Shown here piece by piece: positions 1-7,832 of a DNA stretch of 64,000 nt. The stretch covers positions 3,038,001 to 3,102,000 of the forward strand of contig NZ_CP124681.1 of the NCBI RefSeq assembly GCF_029961765.1. The letters are read 5' to 3'. This stretch comes from Nocardioides sp. QY071. Its GTDB lineage: Bacteria; Actinomycetota; Actinomycetes; Propionibacteriales; Nocardioidaceae. Positions within the stretch are counted from its first letter, which is position 1. Each line of letters begins with the position of its first letter. The notes beneath the pieces were generated by a model, which saw only the letters and a list, made by a program, of their open reading frames with translations, had not been told where the DNA came from and did not search any database. The position numbers were made by a program, and so were the translations under genes.

Positions 1-652
1 GGACGAAGGCCTTGCTCTGCTGGTCGATCCCGGCGATCCGGATGGTCTCGACCAGGCCGGTGTCGACGCCGCCGGGGCAGACCAGGCTGACCCCGATCCG
101 ATGCTTGCGCAGGTCGTAGCGGAGCACCTCGGAGACCCCGCGCAGGCCGAACTTCGACGCGCTGTACGCCGCGTGCCACGGCATCGCGATGATCCCCGCG
201 GCCGAGGAGACGTTGACCAGCTGGCCACCGCGGCCGGCGTCGATCATCGGCGGCACGAACTCCTCGATCACGTGGATCGGACCCATCAGGTTGACGTCGA
301 CCAGGCGCTGCCAGTGCTCGGCCTCGAGGCTGCGGACGGTGCCCCAGATCGCGATGCCGGCGACGTTGAGGACCACGTCCATCGCGCCCGCGCGCTCGGT
401 CACCAGCGCCGCGAGGCGGCGTACCTGGCCGTGGTCGGAGACGTCGGCGACCTCGGCGGTGCCGACCGTCCCGCCGCGGGCCCGGATGGCGTCGGCGACC
501 TCGGCCAGCCGCTCGGGCTGGACGTCGGTGAGGTGCAGCACGGCGCCGCGGTCGGCGGCCTGCTCGGCCACGGCGCGGCCGATGCCGCTGGCGGCGCCGG
601 TGACCAGGACCTGCTTGCCGGTCAGGTCTCGGACGGGAGCACGGAACCACAT
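1..652 (-). CDS. SDR-family oxidoreductase (3' end outside window)
   Basis: Classical short-chain dehydrogenase/reductase, probably an NAD(P)-dependent alcohol or carbonyl oxidoreductase of unknown substrate. Translation from the ATG at 652 shows the glycine-rich cofactor loop TGAASGIG near residue 15-22, the NVAG motif, a serine in NVSSAAG, and the catalytic YSASK tetrad, followed by the CPGGVDT segment. The C-terminus is cut off by the window edge. AGGAG lies about 6 nt upstream of the start. It begins 21 nt after the stop of the TetR gene on the same strand, so the two are probably cotranscribed and the regulator probably controls this enzyme. Family assignment is firm; substrate is unknown. 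Confidence 0.9.
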   Translation of the reverse strand, partial: MWFRAPVRDLTGKQVLVTGAASGIGRAVAEQAADRGAVLHLTDVQPERLAEVADAIRARGGTVGTAEVADVSDHGQVRRLAALVTERAGAMDVVLNVAGIAIWGTVRSLEAEHWQRLVDVNLMGPIHVIEEFVPPMIDAGRGGQLVNVSSAAGIIAMPWHAAYSASKFGLRGVSEVLRYDLRKHRIGVSLVCPGGVDTGLVETIRIAGIDQQSKAFV

Positions 653-673
653 GGACTTCTCCTGGATCGGTCG

Positions 674-1270
674 TCAGTGCGGGAACAGCGAGGCGGCGAG
701 GGCGACGAGCGGCGGGTGCAGCCCGGCGAGCTCCTCGGGCTCGCCGAGGGTGATCCGGGCGGTCACCATCTGGATGATCGCGGCGAGCAGCGCCTCGCAG
801 GCGAACCGCTCCTGCGCGGTCCGGGCCGAGAAGACCGTGGCGAGCGCCGCGGCCGCCTCCTGCTGGACCTCCACGCGACGGCGCATCGCCTCGGGGCCGG
901 CGGCGTACACCTCGACGAGGAAGAGCCGGGCGCGGCCCGGGTCCTCGGCGAGGGCGGCGAGGTAGCGCTCGAGCAGCGCCGCGAAGCGTTTCTGCGGGGT
1001 GCCCCTGGCGGCGAGCCCGGCGGCGAATCCGGCCCGGAGGGCGTCGGTCGCCCACGCGTAGGCCGCGATGAAACAGTCCTGCTTGGAGCCGAAGTGCTGG
1101 TAGAACGTCTCGCGCGAGACGCCGGCCCGCTTGATGATCTCGGCGACCGGAGTGGCGACGTACCCGCGCTCGGTCATCGCCGCCGCCAGCGCGTGGAACA
1201 TCCGCTCGCGCTGGTCCGCGGCCACCTCGGCACGGCTCAGCCCGTGTCGGCCGCGGGGCAGGGTCGCCAT
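674..1270 (-). CDS. TetR/AcrR-family transcriptional regulator
   Basis: DNA-binding repressor of about 198 residues. The N-terminal half carries a TetR helix-turn-helix (AEIIKRAGVSRETFYQHFGS, roughly residues 44-63 counted from the ATG). The C-terminal ligand-binding half is alanine-rich with no recognisable ligand signature. A longer frame could begin at a TTG at 1306, but a perfect 7-bp inverted repeat (1286-1303) lies between the two starts. I therefore prefer the ATG at 1270, which leaves the operator in the leader. The gene sits directly upstream of the SDR gene and probably autoregulates the pair. Confidence 0.85.
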   Translation of the reverse strand: MATLPRGRHGLSRAEVAADQRERMFHALAAAMTERGYVATPVAEIIKRAGVSRETFYQHFGSKQDCFIAAYAWATDALRAGFAAGLAARGTPQKRFAALLERYLAALAEDPGRARLFLVEVYAAGPEAMRRRVEVQQEAAAALATVFSARTAQERFACEALLAAIIQMVTARITLGEPEELAGLHPPLVALAASLFPH

Positions 1271-1285
1271 GTCCCGGACAGTTTC

Positions 1286-1303
1286 ACGAACAGTAGTGTT
1301 CGT
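1286..1303. promoter_or_regulatory. Candidate TetR operator
   Basis: Perfect inverted repeat ACGAACA-GTAG-TGTTCGT (7-bp arms, 4-bp centre), 16 nt upstream of the preferred TetR start. Size and placement fit a TetR-family autoregulatory operator. Binding by the adjacent regulator is inferred. Confidence 0.7.
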
Positions 1304-1312
1304 CAATGTCTA

Positions 1313-1593
1313 TTGGCTCGCTGCGCTCGCATGTCGCGCGCGCTTTGACGCGTTGCCTTCCTCCGCTGCGCTCGCTGGCGCTCGCTCCGCTCCGTCCAGG
1401 CAACGCGGCGCGCGCGACGGGCTCGCCTGAATGTCATGCGCGCCCGAACGTCGTTCGGCTGAACCCCGTCGGGCGCCCCGCGTGATCTGGACCGAGCGGA
1501 GCGAGCGACCGAGCGCCAGCGAGGAAGAGAGCGCAGCGAGGGAAGATCACGCGTTAAAGGGCGCCCGACATGCGCGAGCGAAGCGAGCGCCAA
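1313..1593. repeat. 280-bp inverted-repeat element in a gene-free stretch
   Basis: The gap between the TetR leader and the cardiolipin synthase stop (1307-1642) holds no convincing gene. It holds nested inverted repeats. The outer arms (about 1313-1350 and 1551-1593) match as TTGG, a GCTCGCT/CGCTCGC run, ATGTCG, then CTTT-ACGCG, with 19 of 22 bases identical from ATGTCG onward. Inside, each half folds on itself: 1333-1357 pairs with 1398-1419, and 1471-1486 pairs with 1545-1566. The two halves are diverged inverted copies. A 15-nt palindrome with 7-bp arms lies at 1444-1458. This looks like a REP/BIME-type or MITE-like element; no transposase is present. Confidence 0.75.
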
Positions 1594-1642
1594 ACCAACA
1601 CCGTGAGCCGCTCACGCAGCGCACCAGCCCCGACCCACCCGG

Positions 1643-2905
1643 CTACAAAAGAGGCCGCAGGGGGGCCAGCACCGCCTCGGTGAACTTGCGGTGCACGTCG
1701 CGGGCCTCCCACTCGCCGCTGGTCAGCTCCAGGCAGTTCGACTGGTCGACCTCGAAGATCTCCTCGAGCTCGCGGGCGAAGCCCTCGTCGATGATCTCGA
1801 CGTTGATCTCGAAGTTGCCCGTCAGGCTGAGCCGGTCGATGTTGGCGGTGCCGACCGTCGCCCAGGTGCCGTCGACGGTGGCGGTCTTCGCGTGCACCAT
1901 CGCGTCGCGGTAGCGCAGGATCCGCACGCCCGCGTCGAGCAGCTGCGTGAAGTGGCCGCGGGAGATCCAGTCGGCCACGATGTGGTTGGACTTGAGCGGC
2001 AGCAGCAGTCGTACGTCGACCCCGCGTCGCGCCGCCGCCTTCACCGCGTCGATGAAGTCCTCGTCGGGCAGGAAGTAGGCCTGGGTCATCCACACATTGC
2101 GGCTGGCCCGGTTGATCGCCTCGATGTACATCGCCCGGATCGGGAACATCCACAGCCGCGGCACGTTGCGCTGCACCCGGACCCGCGGCTCCCAGGTCGA
2201 GGCGGTCTCGAGCAGCAGCGGCCGCTCGGAGGAGCGCAGCCGGCGTCGCCGGTTGAGGTTCCAGAAGTCGGCGAACGCCCGTTTGAGGTCCCACACCGCC
2301 GGACCGGTGATCCGGACGTGCGTGTCACGCCACTCCGACTCGTAGGCCGAGCCGATGTTGTAGCCGCCGACGAAGCCGAGGTTGTCGTCGACGACCAGGA
2401 TCTTGCGGTGGTCGCGGCCGTAGCGGCGCAGGTCGAAGAACCGCCAGCCGGCCGTGTAGACGGGATAGCGCAGCACCTTCACGCTCGGCGGGAAGCGCTG
2501 GAAGGCCGGCGAGACCACGAGGTTCGCGAAGCCGTCGTAGATGCAGTAGACGTCGACCCCGCGCTCGGCGGCCGCGATCAGGGCGCGCTTGAACCGCTCC
2601 CCCGTCGCGTCGCCCTTCCAGATGTAGGTCTCGAAGAGGATCTGGCGCTCGGCGCCCTCGATCGCGGCGAGCATGTCGTCGTACAGGTCACGACCGAAGG
2701 TGTACGTCGTCACGTCCCCGTCGCCGACCGCGACCGTGCGCGGGTCGGTGGTCGGGAACGGCTTGGGCCGCTTGCCGCGCCGGCGGTAGGAGTCGACGAG
2801 CGACATCGCGATGGCGACGACGAACGGGATGCCGATCAGGGTCAGCAGGACGCGCCGCAGCACGGTCCTCAGGCCGGCAAGCGAGTCCCCGTCGTCGTGC
2901 GCCAC
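1643..2905 (-). CDS. Cardiolipin synthase-type phospholipase D protein
   Basis: Membrane-associated phospholipase D superfamily enzyme, probably making cardiolipin or another phosphatidyl-transfer product. It has one N-terminal membrane helix (about residues 17-38) and two HKD motifs: HRKILVVDD near residues 166-174 and HAKTATVDG near 338-346. About 420 residues with two PLD repeats is normal for a ClsA/ClsB-like protein. The start is either TTG at 2914 or GTG at 2905. I chose GTG because TAGATT lies exactly 7 nt upstream of it, a leaderless-promoter spacing. It lies 30 nt after the mce-operon lipoprotein gene on the same strand, so mce readthrough is possible. Confidence 0.85.
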   Translation of the reverse strand: MAHDDGDSLAGLRTVLRRVLLTLIGIPFVVAIAMSLVDSYRRRGKRPKPFPTTDPRTVAVGDGDVTTYTFGRDLYDDMLAAIEGAERQILFETYIWKGDATGERFKRALIAAAERGVDVYCIYDGFANLVVSPAFQRFPPSVKVLRYPVYTAGWRFFDLRRYGRDHRKILVVDDNLGFVGGYNIGSAYESEWRDTHVRITGPAVWDLKRAFADFWNLNRRRRLRSSERPLLLETASTWEPRVRVQRNVPRLWMFPIRAMYIEAINRASRNVWMTQAYFLPDEDFIDAVKAAARRGVDVRLLLPLKSNHIVADWISRGHFTQLLDAGVRILRYRDAMVHAKTATVDGTWATVGTANIDRLSLTGNFEINVEIIDEGFARELEEIFEVDQSNCLELTSGEWEARDVHRKFTEAVLAPLRPLL

Positions 2906-2912
2906 GCGCGTC

Positions 2913-2918
2913 AATCTA
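2913..2918 (-). promoter_or_regulatory. -10 hexamer TAGATT, leaderless-type
   Basis: TAGATT followed by 7 nt and the GTG at 2905. The spacing would place the transcript 5' end at the start codon. Confidence 0.5.
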
Positions 2919-2935
2919 GTGGGTCGGTCGCGACG

Positions 2936-3502
2936 CTACTGCGCACCCTCGCCGCTGTTGGTGCCGCTGAGCAGGTCCAGCCGGTCGACCAGCCACTCGC
3001 CCTTGACGAGCTTCATGGTCATGCTGACCCGCTGCTCCTCGACCTTGACGTCGGCGTTCTTGTCGTCGGTGATCGCCTGGTCGACGAAGGCCAGCACCTC
3101 GACCTGGGTGTCGTCGACCACCCGCCCGGCGGCGTCTACGACCTGGCCCTTCGCGGTGACCTTGCCGTCGACGATCGCCTTCTGCAGGTCGCCGACGTTG
3201 GGCGCCAGCTTGTCCTTGAGCTCGGTGTTGGCGATCTTGTCGACCCAGGCGAAGTCGTGCTCGCCGTCCTTCCAGGAGTACGACGTGATCTGGACCAGCA
3301 GCTCCTTGGCGGCATCGAGCGCCGCCTTCTCCGCGTCGTCGCGTGCGGTGAGCTCGTCGACCTTGGCCAGCGCGTCCTTCAGCGCCTTGTCGTCCGAGCT
3401 CGAGCCGCACCCGCCGGCCAGCAGGCCCAGCGCGAGCAGCAGGGCGCACAGCAGGGCCAGCGGACCGCGGCCGCGCCGGGTGCTGGTCGTCGTCCGGCTC
3501 AC
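2936..3502 (-). CDS. Mce-associated lipoprotein
   Basis: Predicted secreted lipoprotein of about 188 residues at the end of the mce operon. The GTG start overlaps the MceF stop as GTGA (3499-3502). A basic n-region and hydrophobic stretch end in the lipobox LLAGGC, followed by a Ser/Asp-rich linker. The mature part contains a predicted helix (DALAKVDELTARDDAEK) and a small alpha/beta domain like the NTF2/SnoaL-like fold of Mce-associated (Mam) proteins. Mam proteins are thought to stabilise or assist MCE complexes; that role is inferred from position and architecture. A longer frame to 3631 exists but would bury the signal peptide, so I rejected it. Confidence 0.8.
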   Translation of the reverse strand: MSRTTTSTRRGRGPLALLCALLLALGLLAGGCGSSSDDKALKDALAKVDELTARDDAEKAALDAAKELLVQITSYSWKDGEHDFAWVDKIANTELKDKLAPNVGDLQKAIVDGKVTAKGQVVDAAGRVVDDTQVEVLAFVDQAITDDKNADVKVEEQRVSMTMKLVKGEWLVDRLDLLSGTNSGEGAQ

Positions 3503-4587
3503 TGCACCGGCCCCGGGGCGTGGGCGGCACCGCGCTGCAACGTGGCGAAGGAGGCCGCGCAGCGCCCGTCCTTCTGCAGCGCCCGGCGCTCGGTCTTCTT
3601 CGGGTCGAGGCGGGACGTGCCGTAGCTGCACCGCGGATCCATGTCGGGGATCAGCTCGATGCGCAGCTCGCCGTCGCGGACCTTGGACAGCAGCGACCGC
3701 AGGCCCGGCGAGTAGTTCTGCAGCAGGGCGCGCAGGTGGGGCTCGTAGGAACGGAACACGTCAGTGAAGCTAACGCCCGTCGACAAGAACCCGGGCAGCA
3801 CCTGGTCGGCGTCCTTGACCAGCTTGATCAGCTCGTTGACCTGGCCGGGGCCGCGCTTGAGCAGGTCGCGCAGCTCCGGGTCGTAGTTGCGCAGGAACCT
3901 CGCGAACTGCTTGGCCGAGGTCGCGAGCTGCCGCAGCGAGTCGGCGTTGTCGGTAGCGATGGACAGCACGCCGCCGGAGCTGCTGATGATCCGGTCGGTC
4001 TCGGGCCACACCTCGTCGAGGGTCTGCAGGATCGCGGTGCCCTGGTCGAGGATCTGGCCGAGGTCGTCACCGGTCCCCTTGAGGCCCGTGCTGAGCTCGC
4101 CGAGGACGATCCGCAGCTTCTTGTCGTCGATCTGGCGCAGCACGTTGTTGACCGCGACGACCGTCGAGCTCAGGCTCTTCGGTACGTCGGTCGACTCGGC
4201 GGGGATCTTGTCGCCACTGGCGAGGAAGGGCCCCTTGACCTGCTTCGGTTGGAAGTCGAGGTACTGCTCGCCGACCGGCGAGAGGCTGCGCACCCGGGCG
4301 AGCGAGTCCCTGGGGATCTCGGTGCCGGTGGTGATCGCGATCGTGGCCTCGACCCCCTTGGAGGTGGGCACGATCGAGCGGACCTTGCCGACCTTGATGC
4401 CGCGGTAGGTCACCACCGACCCCTCGAACAGGCCGCCCGTCTGCGCGAGCTCGACCTTGACCTCCACCGGCCGCGAGGTCAGCGGCTGGTCGAGGACGGC
4501 CGCGAAGATGTAGGCGGTCGTCACGATGAGCACGACGATGATCCCCGCGAGGCTGAGGTAGAGCTTGTTGCCCAGCAGCTTCAGCAT
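3499..4587 (-). CDS. MCE-family protein, sixth in operon (MceF-like)
   Basis: Cell-envelope lipid-transport protein of 362 residues. One N-terminal membrane helix (LYLSLAGIIVVLIVTTAYIF) is followed by an MCE/MlaD domain with the typical GGLFEGSVVTYRGIKVGKV segment (about residues 51-69). A long helical region and a C-terminal tail with two cysteines follow. Six MCE subunits are known to assemble a periplasm-spanning tube that carries lipids to YrbE permeases. It starts 1 nt after the MceE stop and overlaps the next lipoprotein gene by 4 nt, so translation is probably coupled. The subunit letter comes from gene order. Confidence 0.92.
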   Translation of the reverse strand: MLKLLGNKLYLSLAGIIVVLIVTTAYIFAAVLDQPLTSRPVEVKVELAQTGGLFEGSVVTYRGIKVGKVRSIVPTSKGVEATIAITTGTEIPRDSLARVRSLSPVGEQYLDFQPKQVKGPFLASGDKIPAESTDVPKSLSSTVVAVNNVLRQIDDKKLRIVLGELSTGLKGTGDDLGQILDQGTAILQTLDEVWPETDRIISSSGGVLSIATDNADSLRQLATSAKQFARFLRNYDPELRDLLKRGPGQVNELIKLVKDADQVLPGFLSTGVSFTDVFRSYEPHLRALLQNYSPGLRSLLSKVRDGELRIELIPDMDPRCSYGTSRLDPKKTERRALQKDGRCAASFATLQRGAAHAPGPVQ

Positions 4588-4588
4588 C

Positions 4589-5815
4589 TCAGGCCCCCCG
4601 TCCGAACAGGGCCTTCAGGAGGCCGTCGAGTCCGAGCGGGTCGGGGGTGGTGGTCCCCGTCCCGCCGGCGGCGCCGTCGGTGGCCGGCGTACCGCTGCCC
4701 TTGGCGCCGGCCTTGGCGCCGGTCTTGTTGCCGCCGAGCAGGGGCAGGCCCTTGAGCAGGTCACCGAGCCCGACCAGGTCGAGCAGGTCGCCCACGACCC
4801 CGTTGACCGTGCCCTCGAGCAGTCCGCCGACGTTGAGGTTGTCGATGTGGAGCTCGAGCGCGATGTTGAGGTAGTCGGTCCCGATCACCGCGTCGGCCGA
4901 GCCCGACGCCTTGATCACGGCCTGCAGCGACTTCTCGAACGTGCCGTTGTTGGCCGCGAACTCGGCCAGCACGGGCTCGAGCTCGCTGAGCATCGAGAGC
5001 AGCTGCTGACGGGTCTTGGTGACGGTGTCGTTCGCCGCTCCGCTGAACTTCTCGACCTCCGCCAGCAGCTCGGTGAAGGCGGGCGTCTTCTCCCGCAGCA
5101 CCTTGGCCGCCGGGCGGATGTCCTTCAGTGCCCGGTTGATCGTCTTCTTGCGCCCGTTGAGTGTGGTCGAGAGCGCGTTCATCGAGGTGAGCACGCTGTC
5201 GATCGCCTGGGTGGTCGAGTTGGCCTGGGTGAGGAACACCGAGGCCTTGTCGAGCAGCGCCCGGTAGTCGCCCTCGTTGCCGTTGAGCGCGGTGTTGAGC
5301 TCCTCGGTGACGGTCTGCAGCTGGTCGAGGCCGCCGCCGTTGATGAGCAGCGAGGCCTGGGCCAGGGCGTCCTCGACGGACGGCGCCGTCGTGGTGTTCT
5401 CGCGCGCCAGCACCGCCTTGTCGGCCAGTACCTTGCCGTCGGCCGGGTTGGTCACGTCGACGAAGAGCTCGCCGAGCGGCGTGGTGTAGCGCAGTCGCGC
5501 CTGGGCTCCGTCGCGGACCTCGGCGTCCTTCTTCACCGTCAGCGTGGCGCGGGCGGTGAAGTCGTCGGCCTCGATCGACTTGACCTTGCCCATGTCGACG
5601 CCGTTGACCTTGACCGGCGCACCGACGGCCAGGTTGAGCGCGTCGTCGAACTGGGCCTGGATCTCGATCGTGTCGCCGGAGACCCCGGTCCCGGGGATCG
5701 GCAGGTCGCGCATGGTGGTGCCGCACGCGGACAGCAGGCCCAGCGCGAGCGCCAGCAGCGCGACCAGGGCGGTCCGTACGGCGGTCGTGCGCGCCGTCAG
5801 CCTCATCGCAGTCAT
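4589..5815 (-). CDS. MCE-family lipoprotein, fifth in operon (MceE-like)
   Basis: MCE-domain lipoprotein of about 408 residues. From the ATG at 5815 the protein has a signal peptide ending in LLSAC, then an MCE domain (VKVNGVDMGKVKSI), a long helical region and a low-complexity Gly/Thr/Ala-rich tail. Upstream frame extension is ignored because the signal peptide must be N-terminal. GGGGAG lies just before 5815; an in-frame ATG at 5806 would have better spacing. In mycobacteria the fifth Mce protein is normally the lipid-anchored subunit, which fits. The start lies 8 nt after the MceD stop. Confidence 0.9.
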   Translation of the reverse strand: MTAMRLTARTTAVRTALVALLALALGLLSACGTTMRDLPIPGTGVSGDTIEIQAQFDDALNLAVGAPVKVNGVDMGKVKSIEADDFTARATLTVKKDAEVRDGAQARLRYTTPLGELFVDVTNPADGKVLADKAVLARENTTTAPSVEDALAQASLLINGGGLDQLQTVTEELNTALNGNEGDYRALLDKASVFLTQANSTTQAIDSVLTSMNALSTTLNGRKKTINRALKDIRPAAKVLREKTPAFTELLAEVEKFSGAANDTVTKTRQQLLSMLSELEPVLAEFAANNGTFEKSLQAVIKASGSADAVIGTDYLNIALELHIDNLNVGGLLEGTVNGVVGDLLDLVGLGDLLKGLPLLGGNKTGAKAGAKGSGTPATDGAAGGTGTTTPDPLGLDGLLKALFGRGA

Positions 5816-5823
5816 CGCTCCCC

Positions 5824-6852
5824 TCACGATCCCGGCTGCGTGCCGTTGATGAAGCTGCACAGCGGGCCGAGCAGGCCCTTGCACAGCTGCTGCAGGACGC
5901 CACCCAGCGGGTCGAGGATCAACGGGTCGATCCGGACCGGGAGCCGGTCGCCCTGGATCAGCTGCAGGTTCTGCAGCGCCAGCGGCATCACCCGCAGGAT
6001 CTCGGCGAGCTGGTCCTGCTTGGTCAGCAGGGTCTTCATCAGCTTGGTCGAGCCGTCCAGGCTGTCGACGATGGACTGACGGTTGTCGACCGCGAACTTC
6101 GCGACAGTGGTCACCGCCTCGTCGAGCGAGCGCAGCGCCTGCTGGAAGTTGCCCCGCTCGTCGGCGAGCAGCTGCGAGGCCTGCGACACCTGCTGGATGA
6201 AGGTGCGCGCGGTGTCCTCGTTCGCCGAGATGGTGGTGAGCAGCACGTCGAGCGACTTCAGGGTCGCGGCGATGTCCTCGCGGTGGGCGGCGATGCCGTC
6301 GACTCCGTTGGCCAGCGAGTGGATCGTCTGGTTCAGCAGCGGTCCGCGGCCCTGGAGGGCCGTGGTGCCGGCGTCGATGAACCGCTGGACCGCCTTGGTG
6401 GTCTCGGCGTTGCCGCCGATGCCGGTGGCGAAGTCGTTGAGGGAGGCCAGCACCTGGTCGAAGTCGACCGGGGTCTGGGTCTTGTCGAGCGCGATCGTCG
6501 CGTTGTCGGCGAGCTTCTTGTCACCCTTGTGGTAGACGGGCGTGAGCTCGACGTAGCGGTCGGTCGCGACCGACCGGGCCACCACGACGGCACCGGCGTC
6601 AGCCGGGACCGGCTGCTCGGAGTCGACCTCCATCGTCACCAGCACCTTGTCGCCCTCGGGCTCGATCGAGGTGACCTTGCCGACGGTGACGCCGAGGACG
6701 CCCACGTCGTTGCCGACGAACAGGCCGGCCGAGTCGGCGAAGTAGGCCTTGACGGTCATCTTGTCGGACCCGCCGACGACGCCGCAGCCGGTGGTGAGCA
6801 GGACCGCGAGGACGGCGACGGCCGCCCCCACCTTCTTGAGTGCCCCGGTCAT
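5824..6852 (-). CDS. MCE-family protein, fourth in operon (MceD-like), probable lipoprotein
   Basis: About 342 residues. The ATG at 6852 overlaps the MceC stop as ATGA. The N-terminus is a hydrophobic signal (VGAAVAVLAVLLTTGC) with a plausible but not ideal lipobox, TTGC. An MCE domain (DSAGLFVGNDVGVLGVTVGK) and helical repeats follow; a cysteine-containing segment (LCKGLLGPLCSF) lies near the end. If lipidated, this operon has two adjacent lipid-anchored MCE subunits (D and E), whereas the mycobacterial model has one. Function in lipid uptake is by family membership. Confidence 0.9.
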   Translation of the reverse strand: MTGALKKVGAAVAVLAVLLTTGCGVVGGSDKMTVKAYFADSAGLFVGNDVGVLGVTVGKVTSIEPEGDKVLVTMEVDSEQPVPADAGAVVVARSVATDRYVELTPVYHKGDKKLADNATIALDKTQTPVDFDQVLASLNDFATGIGGNAETTKAVQRFIDAGTTALQGRGPLLNQTIHSLANGVDGIAAHREDIAATLKSLDVLLTTISANEDTARTFIQQVSQASQLLADERGNFQQALRSLDEAVTTVAKFAVDNRQSIVDSLDGSTKLMKTLLTKQDQLAEILRVMPLALQNLQLIQGDRLPVRIDPLILDPLGGVLQQLCKGLLGPLCSFINGTQPGS

Positions 6853-7832
6853 CGCTGGCACGTCCCTTCCAGCTTGCAGGTGGTGTCGTCGGCAGGGATC
6901 GCCGGCGGCTTGACGTACAGCGGGAGGTAGGGGCCGCTGCCGGTGGCGTTGGCGACGTACCGGATCGCGGGCGCCATGTTCTCCAGGAGCCTGGTCAGCT
7001 GCTTGTCCTGGCCGTTGAGGGTGTCGAGGACGGCCTTGACGTCCTTGAGCGCCGGCTTGAGCTTGCCGTTGGTCGACTTCACGATCGCGGTCAGCGCCTT
7101 GGACAGGTCGGTGGTCTCGACGAGCAGCCGGTGGATCGCCTGGCGCCGGGCGGTGATCTCGCTGACGACCAGGTTGGTCTGCTGCATCAGCCCGACGATG
7201 TCCTGGCTGCTGGCCGAGAGCTGGTCGGTGACCTTGCGGGTCGACTCCAGCAGGTCGCCGACCTGGTCGGAGCGCTTCGAGACGACCTCGGAGAGCCGGG
7301 CGACGCCCTCGAGGGCCGGCCCGATCTCATCCTGGCTCGCGCCCAGGGTGCCAGCCATGGCGGTCAGCGCCTTGGCGAGCAGCTCGGGGTCGAGCTCGTC
7401 GAGGGCGTCGGTGCCCTTCTCGATGACGTCCTGCAGGTTGTAGGGCACCGAGGTCCGCTCGAGCGGGATCCGGTTGCCCGCCAGGCCGCCGGTGCCGTGC
7501 GGGTCGACCTCGAGGTAGTGGGTGCCGAGCAGCGTCGCCACCTTGACCGTCGCGGTCGAGCGGTCGCCCAGCGAGATGTCCGAGTCGAGGGCGAAGGTCA
7601 CCTGGACGTGGTCGTCCTGGATCTCGATGCCGGTGACCTTGCCGGAGATCACGCCGTGCACCTGGACGTCCTCCCCCTTGCGCAGTCCGGCGGTGTGCTC
7701 GAGCAGGGCGGTGTACTTCTTCGTGCCGAAGGTGCTGACACTGAGGAAGATGACCAGCCCGGCCACCAGCCCGATGACGACCAGGGTCACGATGCCGACG
7801 CGCAGCGGGTTGCGCTCGTTCATGGGCTTCAT
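6849..7832 (-). CDS. MCE-family protein, third in operon (MceC-like)
   Basis: About 327 residues starting MKPMNERN at the ATG at 7832, which overlaps the MceB stop as ATGA. One N-terminal membrane helix (GIVTLVVIGLVAGLVIFL) precedes an MCE domain with GLRKGEDVQVHGVISGKV. The rest is largely helical, matching the coiled needle region of Mce assemblies. The C-terminus holds two cysteines nine residues apart-by-eye (TTCKLEGTCQR), possibly a disulfide. An alternative start six codons upstream would only increase the overlap. Confidence 0.9.
   Translation of the reverse strand: MKPMNERNPLRVGIVTLVVIGLVAGLVIFLSVSTFGTKKYTALLEHTAGLRKGEDVQVHGVISGKVTGIEIQDDHVQVTFALDSDISLGDRSTATVKVATLLGTHYLEVDPHGTGGLAGNRIPLERTSVPYNLQDVIEKGTDALDELDPELLAKALTAMAGTLGASQDEIGPALEGVARLSEVVSKRSDQVGDLLESTRKVTDQLSASSQDIVGLMQQTNLVVSEITARRQAIHRLLVETTDLSKALTAIVKSTNGKLKPALKDVKAVLDTLNGQDKQLTRLLENMAPAIRYVANATGSGPYLPLYVKPPAIPADDTTCKLEGTCQR

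Noticed and set aside
1303..1593. A 96-codon frame (minus) and a 160-codon frame (plus) in the 1313-1593 region
   Set aside because: Sequence is inverted-repeat DNA; translations are Arg/Ser/Ala-rich with no start signal, and the frames follow the repeat structure.
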